Positions 8,866 through 18,075 of a stretch of DNA of 64,000 bases are shown here, piece after piece (position 1 is the first letter of the stretch; each line of letters opens with the position of its first letter). The notes beneath the pieces are model-generated. The model was not told the origin of the DNA and ran no database searches. It saw only the letters and a list, made by a program, of their open reading frames with translations. The position numbers and the translations under genes are program-made. Where the stretch lies: positions 28,821-92,820 of the forward strand of contig NZ_JACBYP010000020.1 of assembly GCF_018982965.1 (NCBI RefSeq). The letters run 5' to 3'. The DNA comes from Streptomyces mayonensis. GTDB lineage: Bacteria; Actinomycetota; Actinomycetes; Streptomycetales; Streptomycetaceae.

Positions 8866-9477
8866 ATGGGACGGCACAAGCAGCCCGAGATCCGCGGCCG
8901 GATCCTCGACGCCTGCGTGGACCACGCGCTCGCGCACGGACTGCCCGACCGCCTCGAGCCGTTGGCCGTGGCGTCCGGTACCTCGTCCCGGATGCTGATC
9001 TACCACTTCGGCACCCGGGACGAACTGCTGCGGGAGATCCTGGGCCGGGCGCGGCGGCGCCAGCGCGACTTCTTCGGGGAACTGCTCTCCCCGCGGACCG
9101 GCGAGCCCTATCCGGCCACGCTGCGACGTGCCTGGCAGGTCATGACGGGCCCGGCGGGCCGCCCCTACCTCAGCATGTTCGGCAGGCTCCGCGAGGACGC
9201 CGAGCAGCGGCTGTGGCCGGGTTTTCGCCGCGAGTCCACCACGGACTGGCTGCAACCGCTGGAGGACGGCATGCGGAGCGTCGGCCGTCCCGAACTCGGC
9301 ACCCTCGTCCTCGCGGTCGTCCGCGGTCTCATCATGGACCTCGAGACCACGGGTGACGCGGCGCGGGCCGACCGGGCCTTCGACGACTTCCTGGCCGCCC
9401 TCGGCCCCCTCACCACCGGACGGCACCCGTCGGACGGTCCGGCGGGGAGCTCGTCCTCCTCCGGCACCACGGGGTGA
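8866..9477 (+). CDS. TetR-family transcriptional regulator
   Basis: A 203-residue TetR-type regulator. The N-terminal helix-turn-helix covers residues ~5-55 (IRGRILDACVDHAL, then SSRMLIYHFGTRDELL, the YHF recognition-helix signature). The C-terminal ligand domain is divergent and ends in a Ser/Gly-rich tail. The gene is divergent from the alpha/beta hydrolase at 8769 with 96 bp between them, so it most likely controls that hydrolase and itself. No strong Shine-Dalgarno precedes the ATG. A clear bidirectional hairpin follows the stop. Ligand unknown. Confidence 0.87.
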   Translation: MGRHKQPEIRGRILDACVDHALAHGLPDRLEPLAVASGTSSRMLIYHFGTRDELLREILGRARRRQRDFFGELLSPRTGEPYPATLRRAWQVMTGPAGRPYLSMFGRLREDAEQRLWPGFRRESTTDWLQPLEDGMRSVGRPELGTLVLAVVRGLIMDLETTGDAARADRAFDDFLAALGPLTTGRHPSDGPAGSSSSSGTTG

Positions 9478-9512
9478 CTCCCGGCCCCCGCCCGGCACCG
9501 CGGCCGACGGAG

Positions 9513-9537
9513 GGCGGGGACGCAGCGTGTCCCCGCC
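9513..9537. terminator. Bidirectional hairpin terminator
   Basis: Perfect 9-bp stem (arms 9513-9521 and 9529-9537, seven-base loop) between the convergent TetR and kdgD genes, which end 36 bases upstream on one strand and 10 bases away on the other. Confidence 0.7.
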
Positions 9538-9546
9538 GCGGAACCG

Positions 9547-10464
9547 TTACGCCGACACCCGGGCGACCAGGGCCGACAGTTCCTCGTACTCCTGCTCGGT
9601 CAGGTCCGTCAGCGGCGGCCGGACCGGGCCCGCGCCGTGACCGGTGGCGGTCATGCCCGCCTTGACGATGCTCACCGCGTAGCCCGCCCGCCGGTTGCGG
9701 ATCTCGGTGTACGGCAGGACGAACTCCGACAGCATCCGGGTCACGTCGTCCTGGCGCAGTGCGCGTACGGCGGCGTAGAAGTCCAGGGCGAACCCGGGCA
9801 GGAAGTTGAAGATGGCCGAGGAGTAGGTGGTCACGCCCAGTTGGAGGTAGGGGAGCGCGTACGTCTCCGCGGTGGGCAGGCCCCCGATGTAGGTGAGGCG
9901 GTCGCCGAGCCGGGCGTGGACGCGGGTGATGGTGTCGATGTCGCCCACGCCGTCCTTGTAGCCGACCAGGTTCGGGCAGCGGTCCGCCAGGCGGGCGACG
10001 ACGTCGGCGGAGTAGACCGCGTTGGCGCGGCTGTAGACGACCACGCCCAGGGACGTGGCCCGGCACACCTCCTCGACGTGCCGCGCGAGACCCTCCGGCG
10101 ACGCCTCGGTGAGGTACGGCGGGAAGAGCAGGATGCCGTCGGCGCCCGCGCGCTCGGCGGCGGCGGCGAACTCGACCGCGGTGGCGGTGCCGTAGCCCGC
10201 CGGGGCGAGGATCGGGGTGCCCTCGGGTGCGCTCCGCACGGCCGCGGTGACGACCCGTTCGACCTCGGCCGGCGTCAGGGAGAAGAACTCGCCGGTGCCG
10301 CCGGCCGCGAAGAGGCCTCCGACGTCGTACTCGCCGAGGCGGACGATGTTCTCGCGGTAGGCGTCCTCGTCGAAGGAGAGGTCGTCGCGGAAGTGGGTCA
10401 CGGGGAACGACAGCAGCCCGGAGCCGATGCGGCGGCCGAGCTCTGCGGGGGAGAAGGACGTCAT
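9547..10464 (-). CDS. kdgD: 5-dehydro-4-deoxyglucarate dehydratase
   Basis: A 305-residue DHDPS/NAL-family TIM-barrel lyase that converts 5-keto-4-deoxy-D-glucarate to 2-oxoglutarate semialdehyde, water and CO2. Visible are LLSFPVTHF near the start, [10 protein letters not shown] (phosphate/carboxylate-binding loop), Tyr144 in [10 protein letters not shown] and the Schiff-base Lys180 in GYKDGVGD. The GTGEFFSLT version is the KdgD-type signature rather than DapA. It is the third gene of a minus-strand hexarate unit after the enolase-family dehydratase at 10695-11912. A good Shine-Dalgarno (CAGGAGCAG) precedes ATG 10464. The stop is TAA. The next enzyme, 2-oxoglutarate semialdehyde dehydrogenase, is not in the window. 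Confidence 0.9.
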   Translation of the reverse strand: MTSFSPAELGRRIGSGLLSFPVTHFRDDLSFDEDAYRENIVRLGEYDVGGLFAAGGTGEFFSLTPAEVERVVTAAVRSAPEGTPILAPAGYGTATAVEFAAAAERAGADGILLFPPYLTEASPEGLARHVEEVCRATSLGVVVYSRANAVYSADVVARLADRCPNLVGYKDGVGDIDTITRVHARLGDRLTYIGGLPTAETYALPYLQLGVTTYSSAIFNFLPGFALDFYAAVRALRQDDVTRMLSEFVLPYTEIRNRRAGYAVSIVKAGMTATGHGAGPVRPPLTDLTEQEYEELSALVARVSA

Positions 10465-10490
10465 GGACTGCTCCTGAGTGAGTCGTACAT

Positions 10491-10540
10491 GGAGATGCGA
10501 GGGGATGCGAGGGGTTGCGTGGGAATGCGAGGGGAGGCGA
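10491..10540. repeat. 10-bp phased tandem repeat upstream of kdgD
   Basis: Five contiguous 10-bp units of the type GGGGATGCGA, with one to three changes each. They lie 27-76 bases upstream of the kdgD start on the kdgD coding strand side. A 10-bp period places each copy on the same DNA face. It may be a regulatory array or simple slippage product. Confidence 0.75.
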
Positions 10541-10642
10541 GGGACGCGGGGACGGCGCGGCTGTCCGTGTCGGCGCCGCCCGCGCCGGGTTCCGGAGGGA
10601 AGGTCGGTCCGGAACGGTGCCGGGCCGGAAGGAAGTCGGCCC

Positions 10643-10694
10643 GGAGGGGACGGAGGGGACGGAGGGGACGGTGGGGACGGTGGGGACGGTGGGG
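10643..10694. repeat. 9-bp tandem repeat abutting a stop codon
   Basis: Nearly six copies of a 9-bp unit (three GGAGGGGAC followed by GGTGGGGAC copies) run right up to the stop codon of the galactarate-dehydratase-like gene (10695-10697). On the transcript strand this is a pyrimidine-rich C/T tract. The rest of the 230-bp kdgD/dehydratase gap has the 10-bp repeat and no gene. Confidence 0.85.
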
Positions 10695-11912
10695 TCAGGG
10701 ACGGGTGCCGGCCTCGTGCGTGGCGACGGTCCAGGCGCGGGCCCGGTCGCTGAGGGTGAAGCCGAGGCCGGGGCGGCCGGAGACGTGCATGCGGCCGTCG
10801 CGGATCTCCAGGCGCTCGTTGAACAGGGGCTCCAGCCAGTCGAAGTGCTCCACCCACGGCTCGGTCGGGTAGGCCGCGGCCAGGTGCAGGTGGATCTCCA
10901 TGGCGAAGTGCGGCGCGAGCTGGAGGCGGTGGTGCTCGGCGAGCGCGGCGAGCTTGAGGAACTGGGTGATGCCGCCGATGCGGGGCGCGTCGGGCTGGAC
11001 GACGTCGGCGGCGCCGTGGCGGATCAGTTCCATGTGCTCGGCGACACTGGAGAGCATCTCGCCGGTGGCGACGGGGGTGTCCAGGGCGGCGGCGAGCGCG
11101 GCGTGGCCCTGGGCGTCGTAGGCGTCGAGGGGTTCCTCGATCCAGGTGAGGCCGAAGGGCTCCAGGGCGCGGCCCATGCGCTGCGCGGTCGGCCGGTCCC
11201 ACTGCTGGTTGGCGTCGACCATGAGCGGTACGCCGTCGCCGATGTGCTCGCGCACCGCCGTGAGACGGGCCAGGTCGTACTTCCCGTCGGGGTGGCCGAC
11301 CTTGAGCTTGATGCCGCCGATGCCGCTTTCGAGGGAGGCGGTGGCGTTCTCCAGGACCTGCTCGGTGGGCGTGTGCAGGAAGCCCCCGGAGGTGTTGTAG
11401 CAGCGCACCGAGTCGCGGTGCGCGCCGAGGAGTTTGGCCAGGGGCAGGCCGGCCCGCTTGGCCTTCAGGTCCCACAGGGCGATGTCGAAGGCCGCGACCG
11501 CCTGGGTGGCGAGGCCGCTGCGGCCCACCGAGGCGCCGGCCCAGACGAGCTTCGTCCAGAGCCTGCCGATGTCGCTCGGGTCCTCGCCGAGCAGTTCCCC
11601 GGCGATCTCCCTGGCGTGGGCGAACTGACCCGGCCCGCCGGCCCGCTTCGAGTAGCCGAAGCCGATGCCCTCGTGCCCCTGCTCGGTCGCGACCTCCACG
11701 AAGAGGAAGGCGACCTCCGTCATGGGCTTCTGACGGCCGGTGAAGACCTTCGCGTCGCTGATCGGCGTCGTGAGCGGCAGTGTCACCGACGAGAGACGGA
11801 GCCAGGAGATCCGGTCGAGGACGGCCTCGCCACCGGTCCGGGCGACGGGAAGTGCGGTGGAGGGCCCGGCGGAGCAGGCGGTGGGGGATGTCGTGTTCGT
11901 CGTGCTCACCAC
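10695..11912 (-). CDS. Mandelate-racemase-family dehydratase, galactarate/L-talarate dehydratase-like
   Basis: A 405-residue enolase-superfamily enzyme. The KxK catalytic motif is Lys192-Leu-Lys194 (GGIKLKVGH). Metal ligands are Asp223 (MVDANQQW), Glu249/250 (WIEEPL) and Glu275 (ATGEML); His325 in [13 protein letters not shown] pairs with the upstream Asp as the second catalytic base. This pattern belongs to the mandelate racemase subgroup that includes galactarate/L-talarate dehydratase. Context (KdgD downstream, GntP and glucarate dehydratase across the LysR gene) supports hexarate dehydration to keto-deoxyglucarate. The start is ambiguous between GTG 11912 and the adjacent GTG 11909; the first ~30 residues are low-complexity and outside the domain. 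Confidence 0.8.
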   Translation of the reverse strand: MVSTTNTTSPTACSAGPSTALPVARTGGEAVLDRISWLRLSSVTLPLTTPISDAKVFTGRQKPMTEVAFLFVEVATEQGHEGIGFGYSKRAGGPGQFAHAREIAGELLGEDPSDIGRLWTKLVWAGASVGRSGLATQAVAAFDIALWDLKAKRAGLPLAKLLGAHRDSVRCYNTSGGFLHTPTEQVLENATASLESGIGGIKLKVGHPDGKYDLARLTAVREHIGDGVPLMVDANQQWDRPTAQRMGRALEPFGLTWIEEPLDAYDAQGHAALAAALDTPVATGEMLSSVAEHMELIRHGAADVVQPDAPRIGGITQFLKLAALAEHHRLQLAPHFAMEIHLHLAAAYPTEPWVEHFDWLEPLFNERLEIRDGRMHVSGRPGLGFTLSDRARAWTVATHEAGTRP

Positions 11913-12028
11913 TTCATGTCCGTACGTCGTGCGCCCCTGGAGGCGAGGCGGTCACCGCCAGACGCTACGGTCGCGAATGATTCACGTCCAACACAGCTTT
12001 TGGATCCATCAATACCTGGAGCGCATCA

Positions 12029-12904
12029 GTGTTCACTCTGGCCCAGCTGACGAGTTTTGTGGCGGTCGCGGAAGAACTGCACTTCACCCGTGCCGCGGAG
12101 CGGCTGAGCATGACGCAGCCGCCGCTGAGCCGGCAGATCCAGCTGCTGGAGAACGAGCTGCGCGTGCAACTGCTCGACCGGACCAACCGGACGGTGCGGC
12201 TGACCCCCGCGGGCCGGGCGTTCCTGGTGGAGGCGCGTCGCATCCTGCGCCAGTCCGAGCATGCCGCGCTCGCCGTGCGCCGCGTGTCCACCGGCGAGGT
12301 CGGCGCCATCGCCGTCGGGTTCACGGCCGCCAGTTCCTACTCGGCCCTCGGCGACCTCCTCCACACCGCGCAGGCGGCCCTGCCGGGCGTGGAGATCCAG
12401 CTCCAGGAACTCGTCACCCGGGACCAGCTCAAGGCCCTGGGGGAGGGCTCGCTCGACCTCGGTCTGGTACGGCCCATGAGCACCGGTGCGGACCTCCTCT
12501 CGCGCCCGGCGGTGCGGGAGGGCCTGCTGGCCGCCCTGCCCGCCGGACACCGGGCGGCCGGCGGACGGGGACCGATGCCCCTGGGGGAGCTGGCCGGCGA
12601 GGACTTCCTGATGTACTCGCCGATCGAGGCCCGTTACTTCCACGAGTTGCTGGTCGGCATCTTCCGCGCCGTCGACGTCCGGCCGACGTTCACCCAGTAC
12701 CTCGCGCAGGTGCACAGCATCCTGGCCCTGGTCAGCGGGGGCTGGGGCCTCGCCCTGGTGCCCGAGAGCGCGTCCCTGATGCGCCACGGCGGGATCGTCT
12801 TCCGCGAGGTCGACCTGCCGGACCCGAAGCCGGTCGAACTGAACCTGGTGTGGCGCGCCACCAACGACAACCCGGCTCTGGACGCGCTCCTGCGGCATCT
12901 CTGA
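12029..12904 (+). CDS. LysR-family regulator of the hexarate cluster
   Basis: A 291-residue LysR regulator with an N-terminal helix-turn-helix (LAQLTSFVAVAEELHFTRAAERLSMTQ motif region, residues 3-29, then PPLSRQIQLLENEL) and an effector domain from ~90 with SYSALGDLL and GWGLALVPES. It resembles the CatM/BenM-like group. GTG 12029 with GGAG at 12018-12021 is the start. It sits between the divergent dehydratase gene (start 11912) and the co-directional gntP/gudD pair, so it probably controls both arms, with a hexarate or its keto-deoxy product as effector. That role is inferred from position only. Confidence 0.87.
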   Translation: MFTLAQLTSFVAVAEELHFTRAAERLSMTQPPLSRQIQLLENELRVQLLDRTNRTVRLTPAGRAFLVEARRILRQSEHAALAVRRVSTGEVGAIAVGFTAASSYSALGDLLHTAQAALPGVEIQLQELVTRDQLKALGEGSLDLGLVRPMSTGADLLSRPAVREGLLAALPAGHRAAGGRGPMPLGELAGEDFLMYSPIEARYFHELLVGIFRAVDVRPTFTQYLAQVHSILALVSGGWGLALVPESASLMRHGGIVFREVDLPDPKPVELNLVWRATNDNPALDALLRHL

Positions 12905-13125
12905 CATCCGCTCCGACGCCCACTCCGACATCCGCCCGACACCCGTCCGCCACGCCACGGCCATGCGGCGGCGCGCCATGATCATTCAAGAAAGGTATTG
13001 CAAGCTACAAAATTCGACATAGACGTGCATCGGAGAGATCCCTACCGTCATCTCAGTCACCGGTTCCGTGGCTCGGACCACTCGCGGCGCCGCTGCCGCT
13101 TCCCCCCAGGCCCAGGAGATCGACC
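12905..13125. other. Gene-free AT-richer leader region before the gntP unit
   Basis: Between LysR and the first start of the gntP unit there is no domain-bearing ORF. Bases ~12980-13050 are clearly less GC-rich than the surroundings (contains AAGAAAGGTATTGCAAG and CTACAAAATTCGAC) and look like a promoter/LysR-target region. A similar AT-richer patch lies at 11975-12018 upstream of the LysR gene. No exact shared operator could be found by eye. Confidence 0.45.
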
Positions 13126-13248
13126 ATGTCCGCTCCAGCCCGGCAGGACGGGCCGGCCGGCGCCGCGACCGACCGCGGCCGCACCCCGGCCACGATCGCC
13201 ACCGCCACCGCCACCGGCACCGGCACCGGCACGCGGCACAGACGCTGA
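13126..13248 (+). CDS. Possible 40-residue ORF with good ribosome-binding site
   Basis: An ATG at 13126 is preceded by AGGAG (13114-13118) at ideal spacing and opens a 40-codon frame ending at TGA 13246-13248. The peptide starts [14 protein letters not shown] and continues into an Ala-Thr/Gly-Thr low-complexity stretch encoded by CACCGG/CACCGC triplet-like repeats (13195-13232). It resembles no family I know. It may be a leader peptide for the gntP mRNA (stop is 70 bases before gntP), a decayed gene, or chance. Evidence is only the Shine-Dalgarno and position. Confidence 0.3.
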   Translation: MSAPARQDGPAGAATDRGRTPATIATATATGTGTGTRHRR

Positions 13249-13317
13249 CACCGTCGCCCGCCACCCCACGCCGTCAGGTTCGGCCGCCCGTCCCACAGTT
13301 CAAAGGGGAGCTGAGAC

Positions 13318-14655
13318 ATGCCACTCGTCGTAGTCGGAATCAGCGTACTGGTCCTGCTGTTGCTGATGACCCGGCTGAAACTCAACGGCTTCGCGGCCCT
13401 GCTCCTCGTGGCCGTGGGCGTCGCCGTGGTGCAGGGCATACCCGTCGCCGAGATACCCGACGTCCTCTCGGAGGGCATCGGCGGGCAGATCGGCGACACC
13501 ATGCTCGTCATCGGGCTCGGTGCCATGGTCGGCCGGATCATGGGCGACTCCGGCGCCGCCCAGCGCATCGCCGGCACGATGCTCGACGCCTTCGGACCAC
13601 GCTGGGTGCAGGTCGCCATGGTGGCCACCTCGATGCTCATCGGCGTGACGATGTTCTACGAGGTGGCCTTCGTCATCATCGTGCCCATCGCCTTCACCCT
13701 GGTCCGCGTCACCAGGGCGAACCTGCTGTGGGTCGGTCTGCCGATGTCGATCGCCCTGTCCACGATGCACAGCTTCCTGCCGCCGCACCCCGGCCCCACC
13801 GCCGTCGCCGCGACCTTCCACGCCTCCGTCGGACTGACCCTGTTCTACGGACTGTTCATCGCCGTCCCGATCGGCGCGTTCATCGCGCTGCTCTGGCCGC
13901 GGCTGCCGTTCGTGCGGGCCATGTCGCCCTCCATACCCAAGGGCCTGGTCAGCGAGCGCGAGTTCACCGACGAGGAGATGCCCGGCCTCGGCTGGTCGCT
14001 GCTCGTCGCGCTCTTCCCCGTCGTCCTGATCGCCGGCGCCGCCGTGATCGACATGGCCGACTCCGACGAGACACCGCTGCTGCACACCGTCGCGTTCCTC
14101 GGCTCCGCGCCGGTCGCCCTGCTGCTCACCCTGTGCCTGGCCGTCTGGGCCTTCGGGCCGAGGATCGGCCGGAGCCTCGCGGACGTCAGCGCCTCCTGCG
14201 GCTCCGCGGCCCAGGCGATGGCCATGATCCTCCTGGTGATCGGTGCCGGCGGAGCCTTCAAGAACGTCCTCGTCGAGGGCGGCATCTCCGACTACATCAA
14301 GGACGTCACCGGCGGCTGGTCCGTCTCGCCGATCATCCTCGCCTGGCTCATCGCGGTCATCCTCCGCATCGCCCTCGGCTCGGCGACGGTCGCCGTCGTC
14401 ACGGCCTCCGGAGTGGTGCTGCCCATGGTCGCCGGAGGCGGGGTGAGCCCCGAGATCATGGTGCTCGCCGTCTCCTGCGGGTCGATCGCCTTCTCGCACG
14501 TCAACGACCCCGGCTTCTGGCTGTTCAAGGAGTACTTCAACCTCTCGGTCACCCAGGCGATCAAGGTCCGCACCAGCTACACGACGGTCCTGTCGGTCCT
14601 CGGCCTGGGCGGCGTCCTCATCATGGAACAGATCGTCGACGGCATCGGCCTGTGA
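13318..14655 (+). CDS. GntP-family permease (gluconate/hexarate-type)
   Basis: A 445-residue, about 12-helix integral membrane protein of the GntP family, H+ symporters for gluconate and related sugar acids. Visible family features include [57 protein letters not shown] and a C-terminal [22 protein letters not shown] Shine-Dalgarno (AGGGGAG) precedes ATG 13318. It is followed by glucarate dehydratase with 50 bases between, so the likely cargo is D-glucarate or D-galactarate rather than gluconate; that is unusual because hexarates are typically imported by GudP/GarP-type MFS or TRAP systems. Confidence 0.88.
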   Translation: MPLVVVGISVLVLLLLMTRLKLNGFAALLLVAVGVAVVQGIPVAEIPDVLSEGIGGQIGDTMLVIGLGAMVGRIMGDSGAAQRIAGTMLDAFGPRWVQVAMVATSMLIGVTMFYEVAFVIIVPIAFTLVRVTRANLLWVGLPMSIALSTMHSFLPPHPGPTAVAATFHASVGLTLFYGLFIAVPIGAFIALLWPRLPFVRAMSPSIPKGLVSEREFTDEEMPGLGWSLLVALFPVVLIAGAAVIDMADSDETPLLHTVAFLGSAPVALLLTLCLAVWAFGPRIGRSLADVSASCGSAAQAMAMILLVIGAGGAFKNVLVEGGISDYIKDVTGGWSVSPIILAWLIAVILRIALGSATVAVVTASGVVLPMVAGGGVSPEIMVLAVSCGSIAFSHVNDPGFWLFKEYFNLSVTQAIKVRTSYTTVLSVLGLGGVLIMEQIVDGIGL

Positions 14656-14705
14656 CCCCCGCCGCACCCTCGAACCCGCCCGCACACAAGGAGTCCGAAG
14701 CAGCC

Positions 14706-16040
14706 ATGACCACGAGCCAGCCGACCGTCACCGGCTTCGCCGTCTACCCCGTCGCGGGCCGCGACTGCATGGAACTGAACCTCTCCGGCGCCCACGGCCC
14801 CTACTTCACCCGCAACGTCGTGGTCCTGACGGACTCCGAGGGACGCACCGGCCTCGGCGAGGTGCCGGGCGGCGAGAAGATCACCCGAACGTTGCGCGAC
14901 GCCGAGTCCCTGGTGCTCGGCGCGAAGGTCGGCGACCACAAGCGCGTCCTGCGGGCGATCGGCGACCGCTTCGCCGACCGGGACTCCGGCGGACGCGGCG
15001 CGCAGACCTTCGACCTCAGGACCACGGTGCACGCCGTCACCGCCGTCGAGTCGGCCCTCCTCGACCTCCTCGGCCAGCACCTCGACGTGCCGGTCGCGGC
15101 CCTCCTCGGCGACGGACAGCAGCGCGACTCGGTGCGGGTGCTCGGCTACCTCTTCTACGTCGGCGACCCCGGCCGCACGGACCTGGAGTACGTCCGCGAA
15201 CCCGACGCGGACGCCGCCTGGTACCGCATCCGGCACGAGGAGGCGCTCACCCCCGAGGCCGTCGTACGCCAGGCCGAGGCCACCTACGACCTCTACGGCT
15301 TCCGTGACTTCAAGCTCAAGGGCGGCGTCCTCGACGGTGCCGAGGAGGTCCGGGCGGTCCGCGCGCTCAAGGACCGCTTCCCCGAGGCCCGCGTCACCCT
15401 CGACCCCAACGGAGCCTGGTCGCTGCGCGAGGCCGTCGAGCTGTGCGCGCCCCTGGTGGGCACCCTCGCCTACGCCGAGGACCCCTGCGGTGCCGAGGAC
15501 GGATACTCCGGACGCGAGGTGCTCGCCGAGTTCCGCCGCGCCACCGGCCTGCCCACCGCGACCAACATGATCGCCACCGACTGGCGCCAGCTCACCCACG
15601 CGCTCGCCCTGCAGTCGGTCTCGATCCCGTTGGCGGACCCGCACTTCTGGACCATGCAGGGCTCGGTGCGTGTCGCACAGCTGTGCAACGCGATGGGCCT
15701 GACCTGGGGCTGCCACTCCAACAACCACTTCGACATCTCCCTGGCGATGGTCACGCACTGCGGCGCCGCGGCCCCCGGTGCCTACAACGCCCTGGACACA
15801 CACTGGATCTGGCAGGAGGGCCTGGAGCGGCTCACCGTGGCGCCACCGCGCATCGTCGACGGCGAGATCGCCGTGCCGGACGCCCCAGGGCTCGGCGTGC
15901 GGCTGGACATGGACCGCCTCCTCGCCGCGCACGAGCTGTACCGGACCAAGGCCCTGGGCGCCCGCGACGACGCCGCCGCGATGCGCTACCTGGTCCCGGA
16001 CTGGGAGTTCGACGCCAAGCGGCCCTGCCTGGTGCGGTAG
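14706..16040 (+). CDS. gudD: Glucarate dehydratase
   Basis: A 444-residue enolase-superfamily enzyme of the glucarate dehydratase subgroup: D-glucarate (and L-idarate) to 5-keto-4-deoxy-D-glucarate plus water. The N-terminus [21 protein letters not shown] is characteristic, [10 protein letters not shown] supplies the KxK base, LDPNGAW, EDPCG and [10 protein letters not shown] supply metal ligands, and [15 protein letters not shown] contains the His catalytic partner with the Asn-rich glucarate pocket. Length matches E. coli GudD. It is probably co-transcribed with gntP, and its product feeds KdgD at 9547-10464. AAGGAG lies about 11 bases before the ATG, a somewhat long spacing. Confidence 0.93.
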   Translation: MTTSQPTVTGFAVYPVAGRDCMELNLSGAHGPYFTRNVVVLTDSEGRTGLGEVPGGEKITRTLRDAESLVLGAKVGDHKRVLRAIGDRFADRDSGGRGAQTFDLRTTVHAVTAVESALLDLLGQHLDVPVAALLGDGQQRDSVRVLGYLFYVGDPGRTDLEYVREPDADAAWYRIRHEEALTPEAVVRQAEATYDLYGFRDFKLKGGVLDGAEEVRAVRALKDRFPEARVTLDPNGAWSLREAVELCAPLVGTLAYAEDPCGAEDGYSGREVLAEFRRATGLPTATNMIATDWRQLTHALALQSVSIPLADPHFWTMQGSVRVAQLCNAMGLTWGCHSNNHFDISLAMVTHCGAAAPGAYNALDTHWIWQEGLERLTVAPPRIVDGEIAVPDAPGLGVRLDMDRLLAAHELYRTKALGARDDAAAMRYLVPDWEFDAKRPCLVR

Positions 16041-16113
16041 TCGACCTCCACCTCCACCCTGGCCTCCGTCTCCACCCTCCCCTCGACTCCACCCCCCTCC
16101 ACCCTCACCCCCG
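16041..16113. other. Pyrimidine-rich CCACC/CTCC tract after gudD
   Basis: About 70 bases almost entirely C and T with repeated CCACCCT/CTCCACC elements directly follow the gudD stop. The remaining gap to the PhoD start (16114-16250) shows no gene or clear hairpin. On RNA this would be an unstructured C/U tract; role unknown. Confidence 0.6.
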
Positions 16114-16250
16114 CGTCGCCCGATCCGCGCCGTTGTCGGGCTCCAGTAAGGACATGTATCGGTCAAGCGCGGGCCATGAAGGCAGAATCCGCGGTTCACC
16201 CCGCGGCGTTTGCCTGGTGGTCGTCCGGCCGTCCGTCCTCTGGAGGTTCG

Positions 16251-17846
16251 ATGACCCCGCCGCGCTTCAGCTCCCCCCACGCCCTGAAGAGAAGGGGATT
16301 CCTCGGCATCGCGGGCGCCGCCGGTGCCGGTGCCGTGCTGCTCGGCACCGGCTCCGGTTCCGTCGCGGCCGCCGCACCGGGACGTGTCCCGGCCGACCCC
16401 TTCCGGCTCGGCGTCGCCTCGGGCGACCCGCTGCCCGACGGCGTCGTGCTCTGGACCCGCCTCGCCCCCAAGCCCCTGGACGACGACGGCGGCATGCCGA
16501 ATCGTTCCGTCGCCGTGCGCTGGGAGGTCGCCCTCGACGAGCGCTTCCGGAAGGTCGTCCGCACCGGCGTGGAGCACGCCGTGCCCGCGGAGGCGCACAC
16601 CGTCCACGCCGACGTGCGCGGCCTGCGCCCCCACCACGAGTACTACTACCGCTTCCGGGCCGGCGAAGAGATCTCCCCGGTCGGCCGCACCCGCACCGCC
16701 CCGGCCCCGGGCACCTCGCCCACCGTCGACTTCGCCTTCGCCTCCTGCGCCAACTGGGAACAGGGCCACTTCACGGCGTACCGGCACATGGCCGAGGAGC
16801 GCCCCGACGTCGTCTTCCACCTCGGCGACTACCTCTACGAGTACGCCGCCGGCGTCAACGGCAAGGTGCGCACACACCACGGCGACGAGATCAACACGCT
16901 CGCCGAGTACCGCGCGCGGCACGCCCAGTACAAGACCGACCCCGACCTCAGGCTGCTGCACGCCACCGCGCCCTTCGTCGTCACCTGGGACGACCACGAG
17001 ACCGACAACAACTACGCCGGCCTCACCCCGGAGAACGACGACGCCGGCCAGGGCAACGACACCACCGCGCACTTCGCCGCCCGCCGCCGCGCCGCCTACC
17101 AGGCGTACTGGGAGCACATGCCGCTGCGCCGCTTCCGCAAGCCGGTGGACACCGCGCTGCCGCTGTACCGGCGTCTGGAGTACGGCTCCACCGCGACCTT
17201 CAGCGTGCTGGACAGCCGCCAGTACCGCACCGACCAGCCCTACGACGACCAGTGGCAGGTCGGCGGTCCCGACCAGTGGGACCCGAAGGCGACCATCCTG
17301 GGCGACGAGCAGCACGCCTGGCTGGAGCGGAGCCTGTCACGCTCCCGGTCCACCTGGAACGTCGTCCCCCAGCAGATCTACTTCGCCAACTGGGACGCCG
17401 TCGCCGGTCCGGACGACGCCGGCTACAACGACGGCTGGGACGGCTACCGCGCCTCCCGCGACCGGGTCCTCGGCTACGTCGAGGAGCGCGGCATCGACAA
17501 CTTCGTCGTCCTCACCGGCGACGTGCACAACAACTGGACCAACGACCTGCGCCGCGACTTCGAGCGCCCCGAGACCAAGGTGCTGGGCAGCGAGTTCGTC
17601 ACCACCTCGATCACCTCCGGCGGCGACGGCTCGGCCACCCACGACCCCGGCCAGGTGTACTGGGACGAGAACCCGCACACCAAGTACTACAGCGCCCGCC
17701 GCGGCTACGTGCGCTGCTCGGTCTCCAGGGACCTGTACACCGCCGACTACCGGGTGGTCGACTACGTCACCCGGCCCGGCGCACCGGTGCGCACCGACAA
17801 GGCCTTCGTGATCGAGTCGGGGGCGGCGGGCGTGCAGGAGGGCTGA
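16251..17846 (+). CDS. phoD: Alkaline phosphatase D (PhoD-like), Tat-exported
   Basis: A 531-residue phosphatase/phosphodiesterase of the PhoD family that releases phosphate from phosphoesters outside the cell. The N-terminus has KRRGFLGIAGAAGAGAVL, a twin-arginine signal, with cleavage expected near AAAAPG (~residue 42). The PhoD N-domain motif FRLGVASGDPLPDGVVLWTRL follows. Metal/active-site motifs FAFASCANWE, HLGDYLYEY, TWDDHETDNNY and TGDVHNNW are all present. ATG 16251 with GGAGG at 16242-16246 is chosen over an in-frame ATG at 16176, because it places the Tat motif near the N-terminus. A phosphate-responsive promoter (PHO box) was not recognised by eye. The next gene is also Tat-exported. 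Confidence 0.92.
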   Translation: MTPPRFSSPHALKRRGFLGIAGAAGAGAVLLGTGSGSVAAAAPGRVPADPFRLGVASGDPLPDGVVLWTRLAPKPLDDDGGMPNRSVAVRWEVALDERFRKVVRTGVEHAVPAEAHTVHADVRGLRPHHEYYYRFRAGEEISPVGRTRTAPAPGTSPTVDFAFASCANWEQGHFTAYRHMAEERPDVVFHLGDYLYEYAAGVNGKVRTHHGDEINTLAEYRARHAQYKTDPDLRLLHATAPFVVTWDDHETDNNYAGLTPENDDAGQGNDTTAHFAARRRAAYQAYWEHMPLRRFRKPVDTALPLYRRLEYGSTATFSVLDSRQYRTDQPYDDQWQVGGPDQWDPKATILGDEQHAWLERSLSRSRSTWNVVPQQIYFANWDAVAGPDDAGYNDGWDGYRASRDRVLGYVEERGIDNFVVLTGDVHNNWTNDLRRDFERPETKVLGSEFVTTSITSGGDGSATHDPGQVYWDENPHTKYYSARRGYVRCSVSRDLYTADYRVVDYVTRPGAPVRTDKAFVIESGAAGVQEG

Positions 17847-17911
17847 CCCCCGCGTCGGCCCGGGCTTCGGGGGCGGCCGGCGGCACCTGGCAGAAACCCG
17901 CTCACCAGGAA

Positions 17912-17962
17912 CGAACAAACCCCGACGGGATAATTGATTCGGTTGTGTTCGGGTCCTAGGGT
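17912..17962 (+). promoter_or_regulatory. Promoter with overlapping inverted repeat for the beta-galactosidase gene
   Basis: TTGATT (17934-17939) and TAGGGT (17957-17962) are separated by exactly 17 bases, close to the Streptomyces vegetative consensus. An imperfect inverted repeat, CGAACAAACC (17912-17921) against GGTTGTGTTCG (17941-17951), brackets the -35 box and enters the spacer, the position expected for a repressor operator controlling the GH2 gene at 18076. Confidence 0.65.
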
Positions 17963-18075
17963 GACCCTGACCCAGTAGTCGCCGCGTCACCGGCAGTTGT
18001 GTATTTCCCCAACGTCAACTGCTGTCCCAGCACCGTGCGTTGAGCCGCCCCCGAAGCCCACGGAAGGCCACGGTC

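Noticed and set aside
9547..10464. Dihydrodipicolinate synthase (DapA) for the KdgD gene
   Set aside because: Same superfamily, but the GTGEFFSLT loop and the hexarate neighbourhood fit 5-dehydro-4-deoxyglucarate dehydratase better.
14577..17315. A 912-codon minus-strand open frame across gudD and phoD
   Set aside because: It spans two confidently assigned genes and an intergenic region, has only Val/Gly/Ala-rich low-complexity sequence and no motif.
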